A DNA stretch of 64,000 nucleotides from GCA-002712045 sp028112705 (GCA_028112705.1 JAOGYN010000007.1:25904-89903), one strand, 5' to 3'. Counted from the first letter of the stretch, positions 1-9,141 are shown. A program made the numbers and translations. Notes: generated by a model not told the origin, from the sequence alone.

Positions 1-538
1 CCAAAGATTTTGCTAGTATATAAGGTTTCCCCTTCTCTCCACGAATTATTGCACCAGCTAGGTGAACTGCGTCTTGCCTATAAGCGGTCATAATCATCTT
101 TCTAGATTGCCCACCTAGGTTTGGATCACCTAATATTTGATAATACTCATGCAGAAGTTGCTTTGTTCTCTTTGAGTTTTTTACACCCTTTGTTATGTTA
201 GGTTCACAATGAATTTTAACAAATTCTGTTGGTTTTAATCTAACCGTAATTAATCCTAGATTTAAACGACGGCAGATTTTTATTGCATCCTTAAGCAATG
301 AGCGACTTCGTGTTCCTTTCTGGATTGGAAAAGCTAAATACACTAAATCTGTCATTAATTGACGATCAATCCCCTGCATTAGTAATGACAGCGAAAAACG
401 TAATTTAAGTTCTACTATTATTGGGGACTCATTATCCTTAATTGCAACTACATCACAATTTTTAATTTCTGCTTTTACGCCATATCCCAAACGTTCAAAA
501 TACGTTTTTATTGGCTTGTATAAATCTGTCTCATACAT
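1..538 (-). CDS. DUF2161 family protein, putative PD-(D/E)XK nuclease fold (3' end outside window)
   Basis: The reading frame starts at an ATG (reverse strand, 536-538) and runs open to the left edge, about 179 codons, so the C-terminus is missing. The N-terminal half carries an acidic-to-ELK pattern: NCDVVAIKD followed by IVELK. This resembles the D...ExK core of PD-(D/E)XK phosphodiesterases. The second half has KRTKQLL, GDPNLGGQ and TAYRQDA, which I associate with the DUF2161 family common in Rhodobacterales. Its function is unknown; nuclease activity is only a fold-based inference. It is divergent from the YcgN-type gene across an 82-bp gap. Confidence 0.72.
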   Translation of the reverse strand, partial: MYETDLYKPIKTYFERLGYGVKAEIKNCDVVAIKDNESPIIVELKLRFSLSLLMQGIDRQLMTDLVYLAFPIQKGTRSRSLLKDAIKICRRLNLGLITVRLKPTEFVKIHCEPNITKGVKNSKRTKQLLHEYYQILGDPNLGGQSRKMIMTAYRQDAVHLAGAIIRGEKGKPYILAKSL

Positions 539-620
539 TTTTTAAATACCTTAAGGTGAATTGGATAAATTTTTTATCATACCCCTTTCATTATTTTGTG
601 TTTAAAGGCATGTATTAGTT

Positions 621-1082
621 ATGTGCAAACAAAAAAAACATCGACCAAAATTCTGGGAAAAATATAAATTAGCAGAACTTAGTAAAAATGAATGGGAGGC
701 ATTGTGCGATGGGTGTGGCAAATGTTGCCTTCGAAAAATTGAAGATGCAGATACTAATGAGGTCTTTTATACTAATGTTTCATGCAAGTTATTAGAAACG
801 AGTACTGCTCGGTGCCAAAACTATAAAATGCGAAAAAAAATTGTTCCTGATTGTATTATTTTAACTCCAAATAATATAAAAAAAATTGCCTATTGGATGC
901 CAAAAACTTGCGGCTACCGAAGAATGTATTATGGAGAACCATTGGAAAATTGGCACCCATTAATATCAGAAAATTCAAATAGTGCTTTTGAAGCTGGAGA
1001 AACAGTGGCAAATAAAATTATTCCAGAAACTGATATAAATGAAGAAGATTTAGAAGATTTTATTGAAGAAAAATGGTCATAA
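621..1082 (+). CDS. YcgN-type cysteine-cluster protein (UPF0260)
   Basis: The 153-aa protein matches the UPF0260/YcgN family in length and layout. A CxxCxxCC cluster (Cys29, 32, 35, 36) is followed by single cysteines near 55, 65, 77 and 97, and by the conserved tail with CGYRRMYYGEPL and WHPLIS. The cysteine pattern suggests metal or Fe-S binding, as in the wider zinc/iron-chelating CxxCxxCC family, but the cellular role is not known. An in-frame ATG just upstream is followed at once by a TAG, so the start at 621 is well defined. It stands alone, divergent from the DUF2161 gene and convergent with the hydrolase. Confidence 0.85.
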   Translation: MCKQKKHRPKFWEKYKLAELSKNEWEALCDGCGKCCLRKIEDADTNEVFYTNVSCKLLETSTARCQNYKMRKKIVPDCIILTPNNIKKIAYWMPKTCGYRRMYYGEPLENWHPLISENSNSAFEAGETVANKIIPETDINEEDLEDFIEEKWS

Positions 1083-1112
1083 CTTAATGGATCTTTTAAT
1101 TTAGAATTAAAA

Positions 1113-1928
1113 TTAAAATTTCAGAAATTTTTCAACTTTTTCAGAGAATTCTTTAGGATGTGTAATGGGGGCCATATGTCCAGCTCCCCTAATAACTGAT
1201 TTTGAGGCGTTTGGAAAAGTATTTAAAAGAGTTTTTTGCACTTCTGAGATTACAATTGGGGAATTTTCTCCTTCAAGTAAATACACTGGTTTTGTTACTC
1301 GTTTATAATCTTTTAACCGCATTCTATCTTTACCAGGTGTTATCACAGATTTACTGCCCGCAGAAATTAAATGAATTCTTTCAACAATGTATGATCTTTG
1401 ATGCAGTGGAATATCCTCCCATTTATTTCCAGTACCCCATAAATTCATAAACGCTTTTGCAGCTCCCTCAAAGTTTTCTTTTTCAATTAAGTCCGTATAA
1501 GGTTTTTCTCTAACACTCCATTGATCATACATCGGATTACCAGAATCTTGTAAACAGCCAAAAAACACTGGCTCAAACAAAATTAAACTTTTTACTAATT
1601 CAGGAAATTCATATGCAATTCGCATAGCAATAGTTGCCCCAAATGAATGACCCACCAAATGACAAGGACACCCAATATGTTTTAGCAAACCCACAATGCT
1701 GGAAACACCCTGATCTTGGAATAGCACATCCTCATTCCAATCTTGGCTTTTTCCTTGACCGGGTAAGTCTGGTGCAAACATTTTAAATTTCCCTGAAAGT
1801 TGTTCAATGACTCCATTCCAAGCACCGCCATGGGCCAATGAACAATGCAACAATACCATTTCTGGCCCACCAAGGCCTGCCTCTTGCCAAGCTGTTTTAT
1901 ACCCACCAAAGGATGCTGTTTGGTTCAA
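1113..1928 (-). CDS. alpha/beta hydrolase
   Basis: The 271-aa protein has the alpha/beta-hydrolase pattern: an oxyanion-hole strand ending LLHCSLAHG, a nucleophile elbow GHSFG with Ser95, and a C-terminal GAGHMAP with the probable catalytic His251. The acid is probably in the LLEGENSP segment, where Glu replaces the usual Asp. There is no signal peptide, so it is likely cytoplasmic. It could be an esterase, lipase-like enzyme or C-C hydrolase; the substrate cannot be read from sequence. It is convergent with the YcgN-type gene and divergent from prs. Confidence 0.82.
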   Translation of the reverse strand: MNQTASFGGYKTAWQEAGLGGPEMVLLHCSLAHGGAWNGVIEQLSGKFKMFAPDLPGQGKSQDWNEDVLFQDQGVSSIVGLLKHIGCPCHLVGHSFGATIAMRIAYEFPELVKSLILFEPVFFGCLQDSGNPMYDQWSVREKPYTDLIEKENFEGAAKAFMNLWGTGNKWEDIPLHQRSYIVERIHLISAGSKSVITPGKDRMRLKDYKRVTKPVYLLEGENSPIVISEVQKTLLNTFPNASKSVIRGAGHMAPITHPKEFSEKVEKFLKF

Positions 1929-1981
1929 TTTTTTTTCCTTTTCACAATATTAGATCAGAAATTTATGGTAATGTTGCTAAT

Positions 1982-2010
1982 TTGGGATACAATTAAAAAA
2001 AAAGTATAAT
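1982..2010 (+). promoter_or_regulatory. sigma-70-type promoter for prs
   Basis: TTGGGA (1982-1987) and a perfect TATAAT (2005-2010) are separated by 17 bp, about 75 bp upstream of the prs ATG. The spacer is almost all A/T. This is the best-formed promoter in the window by eye. Confidence 0.6.
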
Positions 2011-2085
2011 ATTTTATCTTGTTACTTTGCAAGAAGGTTTGGCGATGATAAGTGGTATTAAACCGTATAATAACTGAGGATAAGA

Positions 2086-3108
2086 ATGGCATTTTCATAT
2101 GAACCTAAGTTAATATCTGGAAATTCAAATCGACCACTTTCTAATGCGATAAGTCGTCGCCTTTCAATGCATAGAGGAAAACCAACAGAACTAGTTAATG
2201 CTCGAATTGAACGCTTTAATGATCAAGAGATTTTTGTGGAAGTGTACGAAAATGTTCGTGGTGAAGATATGTTCATAATTCAATCAACATCAAATCCAAC
2301 GAACGATAATTTGATGGAGTTACTGATTATGTCCGATGCATTACGGCGTTCTTCCGCTGCTAGAATTACTGCTGTAATTCCTTATTTTGGGTATGCAAGA
2401 CAAGATAGACGCACTAAAGCTCGCACCCCAATTTCAGCAAAACTTGTTGCTAATTTGATAGCTCAGGCGGGCATAGAAAGAGTTTTAACGATGGATTTAC
2501 ACGCGGCTCAAATCCAAGGATTTTTTGACCTACCGGTGGATAACCTTTATGCTTCACCTATTTTTGCGTTAGACATACAAAATCAATTTAGTGAATTAAA
2601 TGACCTTATGATTATATCACCTGATGTTGGTGGTGTCGCAAGGGCGCGAGAATTGGCGCAGAGATTAAAGTGTCCTTTAGCTATAGTTGATAAGAGAAGG
2701 GGGAACGTTGGTGAAGTAACCGAAATGACCGTAATTGGAACCGTTAAAGGGAAAAAATGTATTATAGTAGATGATATTTGTGATACCGCGGGTACATTAT
2801 GTAAAGCGGCTGAAGTGTTACTTGAGGCGGGAGCAACAGAAGTACACTCATACATATCACATGGTGTGATGTCTGGGCCTGCAATAGAACGTGTAACAAA
2901 TTCTGTAATGAAAAGCTTGGTAATAACCGATTCAATTCAACCAACAGACACAGTATTAAATGCCCCAAATATAAGAATTGTTCCTATAGCACCTTTATTT
3001 GCACAAGCTATACTAAATATAGCACAAGGAACTTCAGTATCTTCCTTATTTGACAGCGCTTCTCTTAATACAATTTATGAGGGGCCATTAACTAAATTAC
3101 TGGTTTAA
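2086..3108 (+). CDS. prs: ribose-phosphate pyrophosphokinase (PRPP synthetase)
   Basis: It makes PRPP from ribose 5-phosphate and ATP, for purine, pyrimidine, His, Trp and NAD synthesis in the cytoplasm. At 340 aa it is slightly longer than the usual 310-320. Visible motifs are SGNSNRPL near the N-terminus, the ATP-binding PYFGYARQDR with TPISAK, the DLHAAQIQGFF segment, and the PRPP loop VDDICDTAGT at residues 228-237. The ATG is preceded by GAGGA five bases upstream, and a strong promoter lies at 1982-2010. It ends 7 bp from the convergent atpC. Confidence 0.97.
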   Translation: MAFSYEPKLISGNSNRPLSNAISRRLSMHRGKPTELVNARIERFNDQEIFVEVYENVRGEDMFIIQSTSNPTNDNLMELLIMSDALRRSSAARITAVIPYFGYARQDRRTKARTPISAKLVANLIAQAGIERVLTMDLHAAQIQGFFDLPVDNLYASPIFALDIQNQFSELNDLMIISPDVGGVARARELAQRLKCPLAIVDKRRGNVGEVTEMTVIGTVKGKKCIIVDDICDTAGTLCKAAEVLLEAGATEVHSYISHGVMSGPAIERVTNSVMKSLVITDSIQPTDTVLNAPNIRIVPIAPLFAQAILNIAQGTSVSSLFDSASLNTIYEGPLTKLLV

Positions 3109-3115
3109 AATTTAG

Positions 3116-3514
3116 TCAAAGATTAAGAATCTCAATAAGTAATTTCGTATCAGCAAGCTTTTTGTCAGCAGAATCTTTAGCATCAGCATGAACATTTTCC
3201 ACTAAATTCTCTGCATCTTTAATGAGACCATCAATTATGTCTCGTGACACATTATCTTTATCGTAAGCTTGTTCAGCTAAAATTGAGGTTGCATCTGCAT
3301 TTATCTCAACAAATCCACCGGTTACAAGATACTCAAAGGCACCTTTATCAGAATTTACTTTAACAATACCTGGTCTTAAAGTCGTAATGACAGGCGCATG
3401 CTCTGGCATCGCCGTAAAATCACCTTCAGAACCAGGAATTTGTACAGATAAAACCTCCATAGAAGCTAAAGCAGCTTCCGGAGACACAAGATCAAATTGC
3501 ATTAAGGTTGCCAT
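3116..3514 (-). CDS. atpC: ATP synthase F1 epsilon subunit
   Basis: The 132-aa protein has the epsilon beta-sandwich: MQFDLVSPE at the start, IPGSEGDFTAMPEHAPVITTLRPG near residue 30-50, and GGFVEINADATSILAE near 70-85. A short helical C-terminus follows. It forms the central stalk with gamma and can inhibit ATP hydrolysis. It is the last gene of atpHAGDC and lies 12 bp after atpD. The helical tail is short, as is common in alphaproteobacteria. Confidence 0.96.
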   Translation of the reverse strand: MATLMQFDLVSPEAALASMEVLSVQIPGSEGDFTAMPEHAPVITTLRPGIVKVNSDKGAFEYLVTGGFVEINADATSILAEQAYDKDNVSRDIIDGLIKDAENLVENVHADAKDSADKKLADTKLLIEILNL

Positions 3515-3526
3515 TCTGAGTTCCTC

Positions 3527-4960
3527 TTACGCAGCTTCAGACGCCAAACGTTCTGCTTTTTCAATAACTTCATCAATTCCACCCACCATATAAAAAGCAG
3601 CTTCTGGAAGATGATCAAACTCTCCAGCAATAACTCTTTTGAAGCTATCGATAGTATCTTCTAAAGAAACCTGTTTCCCGTCAGAACCAGTAAATACTTT
3701 TGCAACATCGAATGGTTGTGACAAAAATCTTTGGATTTTTCTAGCCCTTGAAACTGTTAATTTATCTTCCTCAGAAAGCTCATCCATACCTAGAATAGCT
3801 ATAATATCTTGCAGAGATTTATATGTTTGCAAAATCACCTGAACTTCCCGCGCAACGTTATAATGCTCTTCACCAATAATAGTCGGATCAAGCAGGCGAG
3901 ATGTTGAATCTAACGGATCAACAGCTGGATAAATCCCTAATTCGGATATAGCTCTGGACAAAACAGTTGTGGCATCCAAATGCGCAAATGATGTAGCTGG
4001 TGCTGGGTCAGTTAAATCATCAGCAGGGACATAAACGGCCTGAACAGAAGTTATGGAGCCTGCTTTTGTCGAAGTAATGCGTTCTTGCATTGCTCCCATA
4101 TCAGTTGCTAGCGTTGGTTGATAACCAACCGCTGATGGTATCCGTCCCAATAAGGCTGATACTTCAGATCCAGCTTGTGTGAATCGAAAAATATTGTCTA
4201 CAAAAAACAATACGTCAGAACCAGTATCATCCCGGAACTGTTCAGCCAATGTCAGACCTGACAAAGCAACCCTCATTCTTGCACCAGGAGGTTCGTTCAT
4301 TTGACCATAAACAAGGGCAATTTTTGAATCTTCTAACTTATCTGGTACAATAACTCCTGATTCAATCATCTCATGATAAAGATCATTACCTTCTCTAGTA
4401 CGCTCACCTACCCCTGCAAACACAGACACACCTGAGTGCACCTTCGCAATATTATTTATCAGCTCCATAATTAGAACAGTTTTACCAACCCCGGCGCCAC
4501 CAAAAAGGCCAATCTTACCACCCTTTGTGTAAGGTGCTAACAAATCAACCACTTTAATGCCTGTAACTAACATCTCAGATTCTGTTGCTTGATCTGCAAA
4601 ATCGGGTGCTGGTTGATGTATAGAACGTGTTTCTTTTGCATTAACTGGGCCTTTTTCATCAACAGGCTCTCCAACAACATTTATAATCCGTCCTAATGTA
4701 GCTTCCCCAACAGGAACCATTATTGGGCTTCCAGTATCTTTTACAATCTGCCCCCTAACCAAACCTTCAGAAGCATCCATTGCAACTGTTCTTACAGTAC
4801 TTTCACCAAGGTGTTGGGCCACTTCTAAGATTAAACGATTTCCATTATTTTCTGTCTCCAAAGCATTCAAAATTTGTGGTAAATCACCATCAAATTGAAC
4901 ATCTACAACAGCACCAATTACCTGCGTTATCTTACCTATAGATACTTTTTCTTTTGCCAT
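3527..4960 (-). CDS. atpD: ATP synthase F1 beta subunit
   Basis: Catalytic F1 subunit, 477 aa, a typical length. Walker A is GGAGVGKT (residues 154-161), the catalytic glutamate lies in GER (Glu186), and the family signature appears in the segment VPADDLTDPAPATSF. The regulatory acidic DELSEED sequence is present near the C-terminus. It is third from last in transcription order of the F1 operon, between atpG (17-bp gap) and atpC. The protein is highly conserved and the call is secure. Confidence 0.99.
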   Translation of the reverse strand: MAKEKVSIGKITQVIGAVVDVQFDGDLPQILNALETENNGNRLILEVAQHLGESTVRTVAMDASEGLVRGQIVKDTGSPIMVPVGEATLGRIINVVGEPVDEKGPVNAKETRSIHQPAPDFADQATESEMLVTGIKVVDLLAPYTKGGKIGLFGGAGVGKTVLIMELINNIAKVHSGVSVFAGVGERTREGNDLYHEMIESGVIVPDKLEDSKIALVYGQMNEPPGARMRVALSGLTLAEQFRDDTGSDVLFFVDNIFRFTQAGSEVSALLGRIPSAVGYQPTLATDMGAMQERITSTKAGSITSVQAVYVPADDLTDPAPATSFAHLDATTVLSRAISELGIYPAVDPLDSTSRLLDPTIIGEEHYNVAREVQVILQTYKSLQDIIAILGMDELSEEDKLTVSRARKIQRFLSQPFDVAKVFTGSDGKQVSLEDTIDSFKRVIAGEFDHLPEAAFYMVGGIDEVIEKAERLASEAA

Positions 4961-4977
4961 TATTCTTCTCCGGTTTA

Positions 4978-5850
4978 TCAGAGCGCTTCTGCGCCTGAAA
5001 TAATCTCAATAAGTTCATTAGTAATCACAGCCTGACGTGATCGGTTATATTCGATTGTTAATTTATCTATCATATCACCAGCATTTCGCGTTGCGCTGTC
5101 CATCGCAGACATTCTGGCGCCTTGTTCTGAAGCACCATTTTCAAGCAAAGCAGTAAATATCTGTGTTGACATCGCTCTAGGCAAAAGCTCTGCTAGGATC
5201 TCTGTCTCATCTGGTTCATATTCATAGAATGAATTATCAATATTTGCGGTCTCTTTGAGTACAGCTGGTATTAATTGTAAAGCAGTAGGAACTTGGCTTA
5301 TAACAGATTTAAATTCGTTATAAAAAATAGTGCATATGTCAAATTCTTCCACGCTAAATCTAGCCAAAACATCATCAGCAATAGATTTTGCGTTCCCATA
5401 ACCAAGACGTTTTACCTCTGATAGATCAACATGATTTATCATTAAATCTGCATAATCACGCTTGATCTGCTCACGACCCTTTTTTCCCACAGTTATTATT
5501 TTTACTGTTTTTCCAGAATTTTGTAAATCAGCTATGTGGCTTTTAGCCAGACGTACTATCGATGAGTTAAAACCACCGCATAACCCACGCTCAGAGGTCG
5601 CCAAGATCAACAAATGAACATCTGAGTGTCCTGAACCAGCAAGAAGCCTTGGGGCTGATTCAGAATCTCCCACGCCAGAAACCAAGTTACTCATGACAGC
5701 ACTCATCCTATCAGCATATGGTCTTGCGCTTACTGCAGCCTCTTGAGCTCGACGTAATTTAGCCGCGGCAACCATCTGCATCGCTTTAGTGATTTTACGC
5801 GTCGACGTGACACTGGCAATCCGGTTTTTCAGGTCTTTTAGACTAGGCAT
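4978..5850 (-). CDS. atpG: ATP synthase F1 gamma subunit
   Basis: Rotor subunit of F1, 290 aa. The start MPSLKDLKNRIASV with TRKITKAMQMVAAAKLRRAQ is the conserved N-terminal coiled coil. The C-terminal RQAVITNELIEIISGAEAL is the matching helix that runs through the alpha3beta3 hexamer. The middle Rossmann-like domain has SERGLCGGFNS. It lies between atpA (30-bp gap) and atpD. Confidence 0.98.
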   Translation of the reverse strand: MPSLKDLKNRIASVTSTRKITKAMQMVAAAKLRRAQEAAVSARPYADRMSAVMSNLVSGVGDSESAPRLLAGSGHSDVHLLILATSERGLCGGFNSSIVRLAKSHIADLQNSGKTVKIITVGKKGREQIKRDYADLMINHVDLSEVKRLGYGNAKSIADDVLARFSVEEFDICTIFYNEFKSVISQVPTALQLIPAVLKETANIDNSFYEYEPDETEILAELLPRAMSTQIFTALLENGASEQGARMSAMDSATRNAGDMIDKLTIEYNRSRQAVITNELIEIISGAEAL

Positions 5851-5880
5851 TTGTCAAATTTGATCCCGTACTTAACAACT

Positions 5881-7419
5881 TCAAACGAAGTCTTTTGAAA
5901 ATGTATCAAGGGCACTCTTTATTGAGTCTTCTAAATCACCCTTAACCTTACGATCATTATTAGTAATATCATTTAATAATTCTGAGTTATTAGAGCGCAA
6001 GTGCGCTACTAAACCCGTTTCATATCGCCCAACATCTGCGATGGCTATTTTGTCTAGATACCCTTTGGTCCCAGCATAAATTGTACAAACAATTTCCGCA
6101 TTTGATAGCGGTGAATATTGTGTTTGCTTCATCAATTCCGTCAGTCGTGCACCTCGATTTAATAATTGCTGAGTTGCTGCGTCTAGATCAGACCCAAATT
6201 GAGCAAAAGCTGCCATTTCTCGATACTGAGCCAATTCTAGCTTAACTGGTCCAGCTACAGACTTCATCGCATCAGTTTGAGCTGAAGATCCAACACGTGA
6301 AACTGATAAGCCGGTATTAACTGCTGGCCGTATTCCTGAATTAAACAACTCTGTTTCTAGAAATATTTGCCCATCTGTAATTGAAATAACATTAGTGGGA
6401 ATAAATGCAGAAACATCACCGCCCTGAGTTTCAATAATTGGTAAAGCTGTAAGTGAGCCAGACCCATTATCTTCATTTAACTTTGATGATCTTTCTAATA
6501 ATCTGGAATGCAAGTAAAAAACATCACCAGGGTAGGCTTCACGCCCAGGAGGTCGACGCAATAAAAGAGACATTTGTCGATAAGCAACCGCTTGCTTTGA
6601 CAAGTCATCATATACAATTAGGGCATGTCTACCATTATCACGAAAATGTTCCGCCATAGATGTTGCAGAATAGGGCGCTAGGAATTGCATTGGAGCAGGA
6701 TCAGAGGCTGTAGCCGCAACTATTATAGTGTATGCCATCGCTCCAGTTTCTTCCAATTTTTTTACAAGCTGTGCAACAGTTGATCTTTTTTGACCAATGG
6801 CCACATAAATGCAGTATAGCTTTTTACCCTCATCGTCACCGGCAGCATCGTTATAAGATTTTTGATTTAAAATTGCGTCTAAAGCTATAGCAGTTTTACC
6901 CGTTTGACGATCTCCAATAATTAATTCTCGCTGACCTCGACCAATTGGAATCATAGCATCGACAGACTTAAGACCCGTGGCCATTGGTTCATGAACCGAT
7001 TTACGTGGAATTATGCCTGGAGCCTTCACGTCAGCTACTGATCTTTCTTTTGTCTTTATTGGACCTTTGCCATCAATCGGGTTACCTAATCCATCTACAA
7101 CTCTACCTAAAAGCTCATCGCCAATAGGTACGTCTACGATCGCATTAGTTCGTTTTACCGTGTCGCCTTCTTTAATATCTCTATCTGATCCGAAAATAAC
7201 AATACCCACATTGTCTATCTCCAAATTAAGAGCCATACCTCTGATACCACCAGGAAATTCAACCATCTCACCGGCCTGGATATTATCCAAACCATGAACT
7301 CGTGCAATTCCATCTCCCACACTGAGGACACGACCTACTTCTGTAACCTCTACTTCTTGACCAAAGTTTTTAATTTGGCCTTTTAAAATCTCTGAAATCT
7401 CTGCAGCTTGAATGCTCAT
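5881..7419 (-). CDS. atpA: ATP synthase F1 alpha subunit
   Basis: Non-catalytic nucleotide-binding F1 subunit, 512 aa. Walker A is GDRQTGKT at residues 169-176. The PAVNTGLSVSRVGSSAQ segment holds the arginine that reaches the neighbouring beta active site. The N-terminal segment IQAAEISEILKGQI binds delta. Its ATG overlaps the atpH stop region by one base, which indicates translational coupling. Confidence 0.99.
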   Translation of the reverse strand: MSIQAAEISEILKGQIKNFGQEVEVTEVGRVLSVGDGIARVHGLDNIQAGEMVEFPGGIRGMALNLEIDNVGIVIFGSDRDIKEGDTVKRTNAIVDVPIGDELLGRVVDGLGNPIDGKGPIKTKERSVADVKAPGIIPRKSVHEPMATGLKSVDAMIPIGRGQRELIIGDRQTGKTAIALDAILNQKSYNDAAGDDEGKKLYCIYVAIGQKRSTVAQLVKKLEETGAMAYTIIVAATASDPAPMQFLAPYSATSMAEHFRDNGRHALIVYDDLSKQAVAYRQMSLLLRRPPGREAYPGDVFYLHSRLLERSSKLNEDNGSGSLTALPIIETQGGDVSAFIPTNVISITDGQIFLETELFNSGIRPAVNTGLSVSRVGSSAQTDAMKSVAGPVKLELAQYREMAAFAQFGSDLDAATQQLLNRGARLTELMKQTQYSPLSNAEIVCTIYAGTKGYLDKIAIADVGRYETGLVAHLRSNNSELLNDITNNDRKVKGDLEDSIKSALDTFSKDFV

Positions 7420-7979
7420 TACCGGACCTCTTTCATAATATTTTGTAGGTTTTCTAATTTAGAACGAATTGAGCTATCAATCATTTTTGAACCTACCTTT
7501 ACAATAAGACCACCAATCAAAGTTTGATCAATAGTCGATTTTATCTTTATTTCTTTTCCAATGGCATTTTTTAATGTCTTAACCAGTTTCTTACTTTGAA
7601 CTTCTGATAGTTCATCGGCAGATGTTACGCTAACCGTAACTTCTCCCTTATCTTCAGCAATATAGGAGTTCACTTCATCAATTAAACTAGGTAAAATATA
7701 AAGCCTTCTTTTTGAAGACATTAACCCCAAAGTATTTTGCATCAAATCTGTAAGATTCATTTTTTTCGAAATGGCTATTATTGCTAATTCTTGTTGAGAT
7801 CTACTGTAGATAGGCGAAGAAATTAAATTTCTAAGATCTTCACTAATTTTCAAGGCTTCTGAAAGAGAAAATAGATCTCGCTCCAGTAAGTCTAATTGTT
7901 TGTCTTCTTTAGCTAAACCAAAAATAGCCTTTGCATATCTAGTAGCAACTCCTGATGACATAGATGCTGATTTAGACAC
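7419..7979 (-). CDS. atpH: ATP synthase F1 delta subunit
   Basis: Peripheral-stalk subunit joining F1 to the b subunits, 186 aa from the proposed start. The N-terminal ATRYAKAIFGLAKE and C-terminal IGGLIVKVGSKMIDSSIRSKLENL are the family's two signatures. An upstream in-frame ATG at 8012 would add 11 residues. I prefer the GTG at 7977-7979, because GGAAGA lies about six bases upstream and the resulting N-terminus and length suit the family better. It is the first gene of atpHAGDC; the F0 genes are not in this window, as is usual in Rhodobacterales. Confidence 0.93.
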   Translation of the reverse strand: MSKSASMSSGVATRYAKAIFGLAKEDKQLDLLERDLFSLSEALKISEDLRNLISSPIYSRSQQELAIIAISKKMNLTDLMQNTLGLMSSKRRLYILPSLIDEVNSYIAEDKGEVTVSVTSADELSEVQSKKLVKTLKNAIGKEIKIKSTIDQTLIGGLIVKVGSKMIDSSIRSKLENLQNIMKEVR

Positions 7980-8232
7980 AGACAATCTTCCATTCTTCTT
8001 GAACCTGCCCACACTGAACTAAAAGTGCGAGAGGAGAGTTATCTTACCTTTCCTAAACGGAAAGAGGTGTAAACAAGCGATGTATTAACAAAGGCTGTAG
8101 GCGGTGGCAACCACCCATAGCAACTAAAGCAAGAATTTATTTTGAGCCTTTTCAATAAGTTAAATAATTCACAACTAAACAACTTAAATAATAAAATGAA
8201 TCACTAGTAATTTAATGTGTTAAACTCGGTTA

Positions 8233-8997
8233 TTACGTTTTTCGCGGAGTGGCTGCTGGTTTTCCACCAGGCTTTGTTAAACCTTCCAAAATCACCAAAG
8301 GTTTGCGTACAATTGCACCTAACCCTGGCCTAGTTGGAGCAGGAATTTGCTTGTAAACTTCCAACATCAAAACGCCTCCTGCAAAATGACGCGAAAGTTT
8401 TGACGCAGCTGCTTCCCAACTAGGGGACAGTTTTTGCCAAAACTTTTTGTCGCTTGGAGGAAAAAATAAAGCAGCCTTATGAGTTTTTGGCAAGAGTCCA
8501 CATGCACTCGCCTGTCGCTCCAATTGACCTAACGAATATGGGCTTCCCAAGGCGAACGGGGTACTATCACGCCTAGCCCAAAGGCCAAGTCTGTTAGGCA
8601 CGATAAATAGCGCGCGCCCTCCTGGGCCTAAAACCCGATACACTTCCAAGAGAAGATCCCTAGGATTTTCACAGGTTTCTAAACCGTGTAAAATCACTAA
8701 TCTGTCAATAAAACCAGTAGAAAGTGGCCATTGTGTTTCTTCACAAAGAAGACTTATATTTCTGTTAGCAGCAGGCCATGCCATAATGCCTTGTTCGTTA
8801 GGCATAAGAACCAAACCTCTTTTAGCATCTTTTAAAAGTGACGACATGACAGGTAAAGGAAAACCATACCCCGCAACTGTCAGACCTTTCGTGTTTGGCC
8901 AAAAATGCAAAACCTTCTCTGATAAGATTTTTTGCGCTAAAACACCTAATCTTGTATTATAATAGAAACTATAAAGCTCTTGGACATCTTGATACAT
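8233..8997 (-). CDS. class I SAM-dependent methyltransferase-like protein
   Basis: The 254-aa protein starts with DVQELYSFYYNTRLGVLA. It has a methyltransferase-11-like pattern: a weak motif I (VAGYGFPLP), an LHGLETCENPRDLL segment and EVYRVLGPGGRALFIVPN at motif IV-post I. Motif I is degenerate compared with the usual GxGxG, so SAM binding is likely but not certain. Orthologous genes are widespread in Rhodobacterales with no known substrate. The C-terminal 35 residues are rich in Pro, Lys and Arg. It is divergent from clpA. Confidence 0.75.
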   Translation of the reverse strand: MYQDVQELYSFYYNTRLGVLAQKILSEKVLHFWPNTKGLTVAGYGFPLPVMSSLLKDAKRGLVLMPNEQGIMAWPAANRNISLLCEETQWPLSTGFIDRLVILHGLETCENPRDLLLEVYRVLGPGGRALFIVPNRLGLWARRDSTPFALGSPYSLGQLERQASACGLLPKTHKAALFFPPSDKKFWQKLSPSWEAAASKLSRHFAGGVLMLEVYKQIPAPTRPGLGAIVRKPLVILEGLTKPGGKPAATPRKT

Positions 8998-9063
8998 AAG
9001 TTTTCTCTCAAACTAACTATTTAAACTTAATAAAAATTCAATTAAAAAACTAGTTAAATGAGC

Positions 9064-9088
9064 AAAACCTAAAAAAAAATTAGGTTTT
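9064..9088. repeat. perfect inverted repeat in the methyltransferase-clpA intergenic region
   Basis: AAAACCTAA (9064-9072) and TTAGGTTTT (9080-9088) form a perfect 9-bp stem with a seven-A loop. Both flanking genes start away from it, so it cannot terminate either one. It could be an operator, a leader hairpin of the minus-strand gene, or the terminator of an unrecognised small RNA. Confidence 0.5.
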
Positions 9089-9111
9089 ACAAAAAAAAAC
9101 ACTTTTAGGGG

Positions 9112-9141
9112 TTGAAGCTAAGACAATAAACCCGATGTTAT
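9112..9141 (+). promoter_or_regulatory. possible clpA promoter
   Basis: TTGAAG (9112-9117) and TGTTAT (9136-9141) are separated by 18 bp, 42 bp upstream of the clpA start. Each hexamer matches consensus at four of six bases, so this is only a candidate. Confidence 0.3.
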
